Shown in pieces: positions 57,394 to 64,000 of a stretch of DNA of 64,000 bases (its first letter is position 1; the number at the start of each line of letters is the position of its first letter). The notes under the pieces were generated by a model, which did no database searches, was not told the origin of the DNA, and was given only the letters and a program-made list of their open reading frames with translations. This DNA comes from Burkholderia sp. (GTDB taxonomy: Bacteria > Pseudomonadota > Gammaproteobacteria > Burkholderiales > Burkholderiaceae), in the NCBI RefSeq assembly GCF_018375725.1, contig NZ_JAHACR010000002.1, positions 55,411-119,410 on the forward strand, written 5' to 3'. The position numbers were made by a program, and so were the translations under genes.

Positions 57394-57475
57394 TTCCCAA
57401 CAGGAATTTCGTGGTCAAATTTCCGCTATAATCCTCACCAGCTTTCCAGCCGGTAGCTTGGTCCGTTATCCAGCC
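57394..57475 (+). promoter_or_regulatory. Palindromic promoter with modified 5' hairpin
   Basis: TTCCCAACAGGAA (57394-57406), TATAAT (57427-57432), then GCTTGG/CCAGC hairpin with one extra base. This unit's first gene has been displaced by the transposon. The 57285-57786 stretch holds this, the leader below and the transposon end. Confidence 0.6.
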
Positions 57476-57601
57476 AGGCACGTCAGTGCCATCTTCACGC
57501 CCGCACAGGGCTCCCTCTCCGGTTACGCCGGCGCGGGTATTCAGCACGTTTCGCGAGTTCAGCTCCAGTAGGTGCTCGGATTCGTCATGCCTTTTTCATT
57601 T

Positions 57602-57644
57602 ACCCCATAGGGACGCGTATCCCTATGGGATGTGCTCCCTTCAT
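57602..57644 (+). promoter_or_regulatory. Leader interrupted by a transposon
   Basis: First stem CCCATAGGG/CCCTATGGG, nine perfect pairs whose bases differ from the GCGGG/CCCGC form. Then GTGCTCCC, the 5' strand of the second stem, after which the transposon begins; the partner strand and gene are missing. Confidence 0.65.
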
Positions 57645-57682
57645 GGGGCATGGACAAGGTAAGCGCGAATTCCTATCATAAG
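57645..57682 (+). repeat. 38-bp left terminal inverted repeat of Tn3-type element
   Basis: Starts GGGG and ends TAAG, 104 bp before the transposase start codon. Partner not in window. Confidence 0.7.
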
Positions 57683-57786
57683 CCTTGTAGTTATGAACTC
57701 CGCCTTGCTTATTACTATTTTGCGCAGTAACGCCAGATTTTTATTGCGCTAATCTAAGCGGCCCTCTGCGATCCGGACGATCCGCA

Positions 57787-60783
57787 ATGGCTACCCTCGA
57801 ACGTACCGCGTACCCGCGCTTTCCCGAGGTTCTGGCACCCCGGGAACTGCAAGCCTGTTACACCCCACTGCCCGACGAGCTCGAATGGGCGCGCCGCTCA
57901 ACACGCGGTGAGCGACCTCGACTGGGCCTGCTGGTGCTGCTGAAGGTCTTTCAGCAACTGCACTATTTCCCGCCGGCCGACACCATTCCGGCCGCCGTTG
58001 TCGAGCATATTCGGGCAGCCGCGGATATCGGCGACTCCGTACAGTTCGGCTACGACACAGAGACCTCCCCAACGCTGTTCCGGCATTACGCGGCGGTTCG
58101 CACCTACCTGGACGTGAAGCCGTATTACGGCACCGACGCCAACGCGATCGCGACACGGGCGGCGCACACGGCGTCGCTGACGATGGACCAACCGGTCGAC
58201 ATCATCAACGCGACGATCGACGAACTCATCGCGCGCGATATCGAACTGCCGGCGTTCTCGACGCTCGGTCGGCTGACCGAACAGATTCACGCGCGGGCGC
58301 AGTCCCGGCTCTTCAAGCGCGTCACGCGACGCCTGACCGATGAGCAGAAACTCGCGCTCGACCGGTTGCTCGCGCGTGATCTGTCAAGCCGGCAGACTGC
58401 CTACAACCGGATCAAGCGTCACGCGAAACGCCCATCGCGCCAGCATCTGGACCTGCTGATTGAGCAGGTCTCCTGGCTCGACGAGCTCGGCGATTTCTCA
58501 CTGGCCGTCGCCGGGATTCCAGCCTCAAAGTTGCGCTCGCTCGCCAATCAGGCGATGGCGCTCGACGCGTCGGCGCTCAGGAACGACACTTCGCCCGAGA
58601 AGCGCTACACGCTGATCGTCGCGCTGCTCAACCGTATGCGCGTGCGCGCCCGCGACGATCTCGCCGACATGTTCGTCCGGCGCATGGGCGCGATCCACAA
58701 GCGCGCGAGCGACGAACTGGACGCCATTCAGCGAAAACAGCGTGATCAGGTCGAGGATCTCGTCGGCTTGCTGGACGGTGTGGTCGACATTCTCGCCGAT
58801 GAATCCGACGAGACGGCCATCGCCCGAGCGGTCAGGAAGCTGCTTGCGCCGAAAGGCGATCTCGAGCCGTTGCGCGAGAGTTGTGCGGCGATCCGCGCGT
58901 TCAGCGGCCGCAACTATCTGCCGCTGCTCTGGAAGCACTTCAAGGCCCACCGTTCGGTCATGATGCGTGTCGCCCGTACGCTCGAATGGGATTCGACCAG
59001 CCCGGTCCGCACGCTGCTCGATGCGCTCGACGTCGTGCTGGAAAACGAGTCGCGGCATCGCGAGTGGATCGATGCTGATGTTGACCTGGGCTTTGCGGCG
59101 CCACGGTGGCGCAAGCTCGCACGTCGCACCCACGGCGACGGATTGCCGACCAATCGACGGTATCTCGAACTCTGCGTGTTCTCGTACATGGCCGAAGAGC
59201 TACGGGTCGGCGATCTGTGCGTGTCCGGCTCCGACGCCTACGCCGACTATCGCGATCACCTCCTGCCATGGCGGCAATGCGAGCAGCAGTTGCCAGACTA
59301 TTGCGACAAGCTCGGCATGCCCACGACCAGCAGTGACTTCGTGTGCCACCTGCGTCAATGGCTGACCGACGCTTCCCACAAGCTCGACGACGAATTGCCG
59401 CGCAAGCGCGAGCACGTCGTGATCGATCGTCACGGCGAACCTATCCTGCGCAAAACCGTCGCGAAAGAGATCCCGGCGAGCGCGATCGCATTGCAGGAGC
59501 GGCTGAACGCCCGCCTGCCGACGCGAAACATGCTGGACATCCTCGCGAACATCGAACACTGGACGCATTTCACGCGGCACTTCGGGCCGCTGTCCGGGAG
59601 CGATCCCCAGATTCGCAAGGCGGCCGAGCGCTACCTGCTCACGATTTTCGCGATGGGCTGCAATCTCGGCCCGACCCAGGCGGCCCGCCATCTCGACTCG
59701 GATGTCACCGCGCACATGCTGTCGTTCGTCAACCGTCGGCACGTGAGCCTGGACAAGCTCGAGACTGCACAGCGCGAGCTGATCGAACTGTACCTGCGGC
59801 TGGACCTGCCAAAACACTGGGGCGATGGCAAGACGGTGGCGGCCGACGGCACGCAGTACGACTTCTACGACAACAACCTGCTGGCCGGCTATCACTTCCG
59901 CTACCGAAAAATGGGCGCGGTCGCGTACCGGCACGTTGCCGACAACTATATCGCGGTGTTCCAGCACTTCATTCCGCCGGGCGTCTGGGAGGCGATCTAT
60001 GTGATCGAGGGCCTGCTGAAAGCGGGCCTGTCGATCAAGGCCGATACGGTCCATGCCGACACGCAGGGGCAGTCGGCCGCCGTTTTTGCGTTCACGTACC
60101 TGCTCGGCATCAACCTGATGCCGCGGATTCGCAACTGGAAGGATCTCGTCCTGTACCGCCCAGACAGCAAGGCCAAATACAAGCACGTCGACAAGCTGTT
60201 CAAGGCGACCATCGACTGGGTGCTGATCGAGCAGCACTGGCAGGAGCTGATGCAGGTCGCGCTGTCGATTCAGGCAGGCACGATCTCGTCGCCGCTGCTG
60301 CTGCGCCGGCTCGGCTCCGAAAGCCGCAAGAACCGGCTGTACCTGGCCGCGCGCGAGCTCGGCAACGTTGTTCGCACGGTGTTTCTGCTCGAGTGGATCG
60401 GCAGCCTCGAATTGCGGCAGGAGGTCACCGCGAACACGAACAAGATCGAGTCTTACAACGGCTTCTCCAAATGGCTGTCGTTCGGCGGTGACGTGATCGC
60501 CGAGAACGAGCCGGAGGAACAGCAGAAACGGCTACGCTACAATGACCTGGTCGCATCGGCCGTGATCTTGCAGAACACGGTGGACATGATGCAGGCGCTG
60601 CGCGAGATGGCGGCTAACAGCGAGAAAGTGCGCGCCGAAGACATCGAGTTTCTGAGCCCGTACCCGACCCACAACATCCGCCGCTTCGGCCACTATAAAC
60701 TGCACCTGGACCGTCGGCCGGAAGCCTGGATCAAGGATCCGCTGTTCGGCCATGCTGCCCGTACCTATGCACCCCGACCATGA
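57787..60783 (+). CDS. tnpA: Tn3-family transposase
   Basis: 998 residues, the usual length for Tn3-family TnpA (DDE transposase, replicative transposition). The last third contains TVAADGTQYDFYDNNLLAGY (first catalytic Asp region), a second Asp near SIKADTVHADTQGQ and NTNKIESYNGFSKWLSFG, with the catalytic Glu region typical of the family. N-terminal half binds the inverted repeats. Full length and probably active. Its TGA overlaps the next start (ATGA). Confidence 0.95.
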   Translation: MATLERTAYPRFPEVLAPRELQACYTPLPDELEWARRSTRGERPRLGLLVLLKVFQQLHYFPPADTIPAAVVEHIRAAADIGDSVQFGYDTETSPTLFRHYAAVRTYLDVKPYYGTDANAIATRAAHTASLTMDQPVDIINATIDELIARDIELPAFSTLGRLTEQIHARAQSRLFKRVTRRLTDEQKLALDRLLARDLSSRQTAYNRIKRHAKRPSRQHLDLLIEQVSWLDELGDFSLAVAGIPASKLRSLANQAMALDASALRNDTSPEKRYTLIVALLNRMRVRARDDLADMFVRRMGAIHKRASDELDAIQRKQRDQVEDLVGLLDGVVDILADESDETAIARAVRKLLAPKGDLEPLRESCAAIRAFSGRNYLPLLWKHFKAHRSVMMRVARTLEWDSTSPVRTLLDALDVVLENESRHREWIDADVDLGFAAPRWRKLARRTHGDGLPTNRRYLELCVFSYMAEELRVGDLCVSGSDAYADYRDHLLPWRQCEQQLPDYCDKLGMPTTSSDFVCHLRQWLTDASHKLDDELPRKREHVVIDRHGEPILRKTVAKEIPASAIALQERLNARLPTRNMLDILANIEHWTHFTRHFGPLSGSDPQIRKAAERYLLTIFAMGCNLGPTQAARHLDSDVTAHMLSFVNRRHVSLDKLETAQRELIELYLRLDLPKHWGDGKTVAADGTQYDFYDNNLLAGYHFRYRKMGAVAYRHVADNYIAVFQHFIPPGVWEAIYVIEGLLKAGLSIKADTVHADTQGQSAAVFAFTYLLGINLMPRIRNWKDLVLYRPDSKAKYKHVDKLFKATIDWVLIEQHWQELMQVALSIQAGTISSPLLLRRLGSESRKNRLYLAARELGNVVRTVFLLEWIGSLELRQEVTANTNKIESYNGFSKWLSFGGDVIAENEPEEQQKRLRYNDLVASAVILQNTVDMMQALREMAANSEKVRAEDIEFLSPYPTHNIRRFGHYKLHLDRRPEAWIKDPLFGHAARTYAPRP

Positions 60784-61145
60784 CTGCACGCCCGGCCATC
60801 ACGACGACCTATTTCGGCGATATCGACACCGCCGCGCTCGAGCGGCTCGAATCGAGCTACGATACCACCCGCCTGCTGGCCGCCGTCGATATTGTCGATC
60901 GCATACGCATCCAGCTTCATGATCCCGAGGGGCTACGCGACGATCTGCTTGAGATCCACAGCATGGCGCACTCAGTATTGAATGGCGCACCGTCGGTTCC
61001 GTCGCGCCGCGAAGGTACCTTGCCCGAGCAGGTGCTGGGCGCGCTTGATCTGATTGACGAATTTGTGATGGAACTCACGCGGGTGAGGACGATGCTCGAA
61101 CCGCTCGAAGCGCTGCACCCGGACGACGGGTTTGGCGAGGGTTGA
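60780..61145 (+). CDS. Transposon-associated small protein
   Basis: 121 residues, MTARPAITTTYFGDIDTAA onward. Overlaps the tnpA stop by four nt, so it is translated with the transposase. Helical and acidic (LDLIDEFVMELTRVRTMLEP). I do not know its role; it is probably an accessory of this transposon type. Confidence 0.75.
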   Translation: MTARPAITTTYFGDIDTAALERLESSYDTTRLLAAVDIVDRIRIQLHDPEGLRDDLLEIHSMAHSVLNGAPSVPSRREGTLPEQVLGALDLIDEFVMELTRVRTMLEPLEALHPDDGFGEG

Positions 61146-61191
61146 AGGCGCCCGCCCACCGATCGAGACAGTATGTGGTGGCCCGATCATT

Positions 61192-61238
61192 GTCAGTCAT
61201 AGTTGACACGGTCGAAAAGTGTCAGCCATAGTTGACAC
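61192..61238 (+). repeat. Direct repeat / operator before broken toxin gene
   Basis: GTCAGTCATAGTTGACAC and GTCAGCCATAGTTGACAC, 11 nt apart. They contain TTGACA-like -35 boxes and are placed like the operators of toxin-antitoxin operons. Confidence 0.6.
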
Positions 61239-61367
61239 ATGATCGAACTCATCAAGACCGCCGTATTCGAACGCTGGTTGACCGACCTTCGCGACATTCG
61301 AGTGCGAGCACGCATCGAAGCCCGCATCCGCCGACTGAGTTGCATAATGAAATCAGCTACTTCCTGA
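61239..61367 (+). pseudogene. Truncated HigB/RelE-like toxin
   Basis: MIELIKTAVFERWLTDLRD, then RARIEARIRRLS, is the start of the Tn3-associated HigB/RelE-type mRNA-cutting toxins of about 100 residues. After RRLS the sequence changes abruptly to CIMKSATS and a stop, so about 60% of the toxin and the following antitoxin are gone. The join lies near 61340. Confidence 0.7.
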
Positions 61368-61503
61368 TTGGTCTCCTCCGCACCCCGCAGTCGCCATTGG
61401 CGTTCGCATTGCAAGCTGCCCGTCTGGTTCAGATCGTGGTCCGACAAAAAGTAGTGCAATTATCCACCGCGATCGCGCCAGGCTGCAGGCTATAATTTCC
61501 GCC

Positions 61504-61872
61504 ATGAAACTGCTCCGGACCGTCATCCTGTTGCTGCTCTGCGCGGTGCTGCCCATCAGTGGGCTGGCAGCCAGTGGCTTGACCGGTGAATGTCCGATGC
61601 AGCAAACCATGTCCATGGATGCGGACGCCAGCGTATCCGCTGACATGCCGGGCTGCGATTCGATGAAGCCCGCATCCGTCGACAAGGCCAAGGTCAAGGG
61701 CATGTTTTGCAAAGTAACCGCCCAATGCCAGTTCGGCAGCCTCTATCACCCGGCCGCCAGGGCTGAAATCGGCCGCCCGGCTGCGGTCGGCACGCCTGTC
61801 ATCTTCCATTACACCCAGTCTCTTCCGGTCCGTGACCCGAACGGGTTATGGCGACCGCCGCGTCTCGTCTAA
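61504..61872 (+). CDS. Small periplasmic protein of metal-resistance operon
   Basis: 122 residues with a signal peptide (MKLLRTVILLLLCAVLP, to about LAA-SG). The mature part is Met-, Cys- and Asp-rich (CPMQQTMSMDADASVSADMPGC, FCKVTAQCQF), fitting a periplasmic copper/silver-binding or regulatory protein like CzcI/CusD-type leaders of efflux operons. A TATAAT lies about ten nt before the start. Directly upstream of the cusC-like gene. Confidence 0.7.
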   Translation: MKLLRTVILLLLCAVLPISGLAASGLTGECPMQQTMSMDADASVSADMPGCDSMKPASVDKAKVKGMFCKVTAQCQFGSLYHPAARAEIGRPAAVGTPVIFHYTQSLPVRDPNGLWRPPRLV

Positions 61873-61963
61873 TCCCTCGCTGACAGGTTCACCGCAGTTG
61901 CGGTGAGGTTCGTCGTATGCCGGACGCGGAATCCCTATGGGATTTCGCCTTTGGGGTTAGAAC

Positions 61964-63256
61964 ATGCCATTCATTTTCGGCACGCCGCTGCGCCGGCGTG
62001 TACCTTGGCGCGTGCACACGCTTTTTGCCGCGCTTCTCGTCGCGGGCGTCGTTCACGCCCAGCAGGCGCCTTTCACGCTGGACGCCGCGCTACAGTCGGC
62101 GACCGATCGCTCTGCATCGATGCAGGCCGCGCAGTCGTCCGTCCGCGCCAGCTCCGAGGCGGCCGTCAAGGCCGGACAACTGCCGGACCCGATGCTCAAG
62201 GCCGGCATCGATAACCTGCCGGTCAACGGTCCGCAACGCTTCACCATCGGCCAGGACTTCATGACGATGCGCCGCATCGGCATCGAACAGGAGTGGGTAT
62301 CTGGCGAGAAGCGGCAGCTGCGTTCCGCGTTGGCCGATGAGGTGGTCGGGCGCGAGCGCGCCGACTATCTGGTGCAACTCGCCAACGTTCGCCAGCAAAC
62401 TTCCACAGCCTGGCTGAACGCCGTGTATGCGAAACAGGCGCTGGCGCTGCAGCAGGCGCTCCGCGACCACATGCACCACGAGCTGGAGGCGACGAAGGCG
62501 TCGTATCGCGGCGCCAAGGCAAGCACCGCCGACGTGGTACAGGCGCAGGTGATGCTCGCGCAGACTCAGGACCAGGTGCTCAAGGCGCAACAGACTTATC
62601 AGACCGCGCTTATTGGGTTGTCACGCTGGACGGCCGTTCCCGTCTCCGATGTGACCGGTGAACCGCCGGCGCCCGAGTCGTTCGTGTCGTCGCTCCCACC
62701 TGACGAACTGCGTCTGTCGCAGCCGACGCTCGTCGCCGCCGCGGATGACATCGCGGTCGCTGATGCCGATACGGCAGTCGCCGACAGCGAGCGCAGCCCG
62801 AACTGGACATGGGAGGTCGCGTACCAGCAACGCGGCGGTGCGTACTCGAATATGGTGTCCGTCGGCGTCACCATTCCATTGCCGTTGAACCGGAAAAACA
62901 ACCAGGACCGCGACGTCGCCGAGAAAGCCGAACTCGCCACGAAGGCGCGGCTGATGTACGAAGACGCGCTGCGACAGGTGCAAGCCGACATCCGCGCACA
63001 ATCCGCGACCCTGGCGAGCGGGCGCGAGCGCATCGCCAATCTGAGCCAGTCGTTGCTGCCCGCCGCGGACCAGCGCGTGCAACTCGCGAATGCTGCCTAT
63101 CGCGCTGGTAGCGGCTCGCTCGCGGACACGTTCGCTGCCCGCCGTGCCCAACTGGAAGCGCAGTTGCAGGTGCTCGACCTCAAACGAGAGGTGTCGCAGA
63201 CCTGGGCGCAGCTCGAATATCAAGTCGTGCCACCGACGATGGCCGCCGCGCAATGA
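61964..63256 (+). CDS. cusC: TolC-family outer-membrane efflux protein (CusC/SilC type)
   Basis: 430 residues with an N-terminal signal (cleavage near VHA-QQ). Two long, alternating helical repeats (VRASSEAAVKAGQLPDPMLK, LPADQ-type turns) and the end of each hairpin match the TolC/OEP fold; the GQLPDPML motif is typical of the metal-efflux branch. It should form the outer-membrane channel of a copper/silver RND pump. Its stop overlaps the start region of the next gene. Confidence 0.85.
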   Translation: MPFIFGTPLRRRVPWRVHTLFAALLVAGVVHAQQAPFTLDAALQSATDRSASMQAAQSSVRASSEAAVKAGQLPDPMLKAGIDNLPVNGPQRFTIGQDFMTMRRIGIEQEWVSGEKRQLRSALADEVVGRERADYLVQLANVRQQTSTAWLNAVYAKQALALQQALRDHMHHELEATKASYRGAKASTADVVQAQVMLAQTQDQVLKAQQTYQTALIGLSRWTAVPVSDVTGEPPAPESFVSSLPPDELRLSQPTLVAAADDIAVADADTAVADSERSPNWTWEVAYQQRGGAYSNMVSVGVTIPLPLNRKNNQDRDVAEKAELATKARLMYEDALRQVQADIRAQSATLASGRERIANLSQSLLPAADQRVQLANAAYRAGSGSLADTFAARRAQLEAQLQVLDLKREVSQTWAQLEYQVVPPTMAAAQ

Positions 63257-63267
63257 CGGAGAACAGC

Positions 63268-64000
63268 ATGAACAGGAAACCTTTGGCACGCGCGGTGTTG
63301 ACGGTATTTGCCGGCGCGGCGCTGCTCGGCGCGGGCTATTTCGCGGGAACGCGTCACGCGGCGACCGGCACCGCAGTTGCCTCGACTGGCGCCGCCTCGC
63401 CGGGCGGCAAGATCGACCCGAAGACCGGGCGGAAGGTGCTGTACTGGCACGACCCGATGGTGCCGAACCAGCATTTCGACAAGCCGGGTAAATCGCCATT
63501 CATGGACATGCAACTTGAGCCTGTCTACGCGGATGAAGGCGAGAGCTCTTCAGGCATCAAGATCGACCCGGGGCTTGAGCAGAATCTTGGCATTCGCTAT
63601 GCGACCGTGCGTCGGCAGGAAACGACCGGCGGATTCGATGCCATCGGCACGACGCAGTTCGATGAATCGCACTCGGATGTCGTGCAGTCGCGCGTCACCG
63701 GCTACATCGACCGGCTCTATGCGAACGCGCCGATGCAACGCATCGCAAAAGGCGCACCAGTCGCATCGCTGTTCGTCCCGGAATGGCTCGCGCCGCAGGA
63801 GGAATATCTCGCACTCAAGCGCGGCGGCATGGACGCCACTTTGCTCGAAGCGTCGCGAGCGCGGATGCGCGCCTTGTCGATTCCTGATGGAATCATCGCG
63901 AGCCTTGACCGAACCGGCAAGGCCCAGACGCACGTCTTGCTGACGTCGCCCGAGTCCGGTGTCGTCAGCGAACTGAACGTCCGCGACGGCGCGATGGTCG
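63268..64000 (+). CDS. cusB: RND efflux membrane-fusion protein (CusB/SilB type), cut by window end
   Basis: At least 244 residues, open to the right edge. Start at MNRKPLARAVLTVFAG with GGAGAA upstream (an ATG five codons earlier overlaps the cusC stop). Signal/anchor of about 25 residues, then YWHDPMVPNQHFDKPGKSPF followed by MDMQLEPVY, the heavy-metal-binding domain of CusB-type adaptors, and the start of the lipoyl/hairpin part. It links the inner-membrane pump to CusC. Confidence 0.88.
   Translation, partial: MNRKPLARAVLTVFAGAALLGAGYFAGTRHAATGTAVASTGAASPGGKIDPKTGRKVLYWHDPMVPNQHFDKPGKSPFMDMQLEPVYADEGESSSGIKIDPGLEQNLGIRYATVRRQETTGGFDAIGTTQFDESHSDVVQSRVTGYIDRLYANAPMQRIAKGAPVASLFVPEWLAPQEEYLALKRGGMDATLLEASRARMRALSIPDGIIASLDRTGKAQTHVLLTSPESGVVSELNVRDGAMV

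Larger units (their letters stand above)
57645..64000 (+). mobile_element. Tn3-family transposon with copper/silver efflux genes (right end outside window)
   Basis: Left inverted repeat GGGGCATGGACAAGG... ending ATAAG, 38 bp (57645-57682), the length and GGGG/TAAG ends typical of Tn3. The five bases before it, TTCAT, are the expected target duplication. Contents: tnpA, a small adjoining ORF, a broken toxin and a cus/sil-type operon. That the metal genes belong to this unit is inferred; the second end is not visible. Confidence 0.75.

Noticed and set aside
61239..61367. Intact toxin-antitoxin operon
   Set aside because: Only the first third of the toxin remains and no antitoxin frame follows.

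Overview
The window looks like part of a large mobile element (megaplasmid or integrative element) of a GC-rich betaproteobacterium in the Burkholderia/Ralstonia/Cupriavidus range. That placement is inferred from base composition, gene style, Shine-Dalgarno use and the incoming copper/silver transposon; no replication gene or integrase is visible to prove it. Nearly all genes run on the + strand, and most products are unrecognised.

Layout. 1-2269: the start of a large cytosine-5 DNA methyltransferase on the - strand. 2.4-8.5 kb: small exported and membrane proteins, a full radA, and a two-gene - strand unit. 8.6-36.8 kb: about ten transcription units of a common design. Each begins with a promoter whose -35 region lies in a palindrome TTCC-N5-GGAA, followed by a hairpin at the predicted 5' end of the mRNA (GCTGG/CCAGC). 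Almost every gene in these units then has its own two-stem leader, in which the second stem contains the ribosome binding site; many units end in a clear terminator. Recognisable products here are an N4/N6-type DNA methyltransferase, a divergent cytosine-5 methyltransferase, a PAPS-reductase/DndC-like PP-loop enzyme and a VirB11/TrbB-like ATPase. 36.8-45.3 kb: conventional genes, some behind a second recurring promoter (CCCTTGAATCGG, 16 nt, TA-rich -10): a transglutaminase-like protein, periplasmic proteins, an HEAGH membrane peptidase, a glycosyltransferase-like protein and a coiled-coil protein.

45.4-50.9 kb: an XRE regulator, a divergent promoter, a boxA-like antitermination site, then 39 tRNA genes or tRNA-like genes in 4 kb with 36 different anticodons covering all 20 amino acids, followed by an HNH nuclease. 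51-57.3 kb: small proteins, an ASCH-domain protein, a PD-(D/E)XK-type nuclease and a SNF2-type helicase. 57.6 kb to the end: a Tn3-family transposon has landed inside one of the two-stem leaders; it carries tnpA, a broken toxin gene and the start of a CusC/CusB-type copper/silver efflux operon.

The main candidate for an undescribed system is the repeated leader: about 25 copies, each with different bases but preserved pairing, which would allow one factor or one condition to control translation of a whole set of accessory genes. The self-contained tRNA set and several DNA-modifying and DNA-processing enzymes suggest an element that is partly independent of its host.
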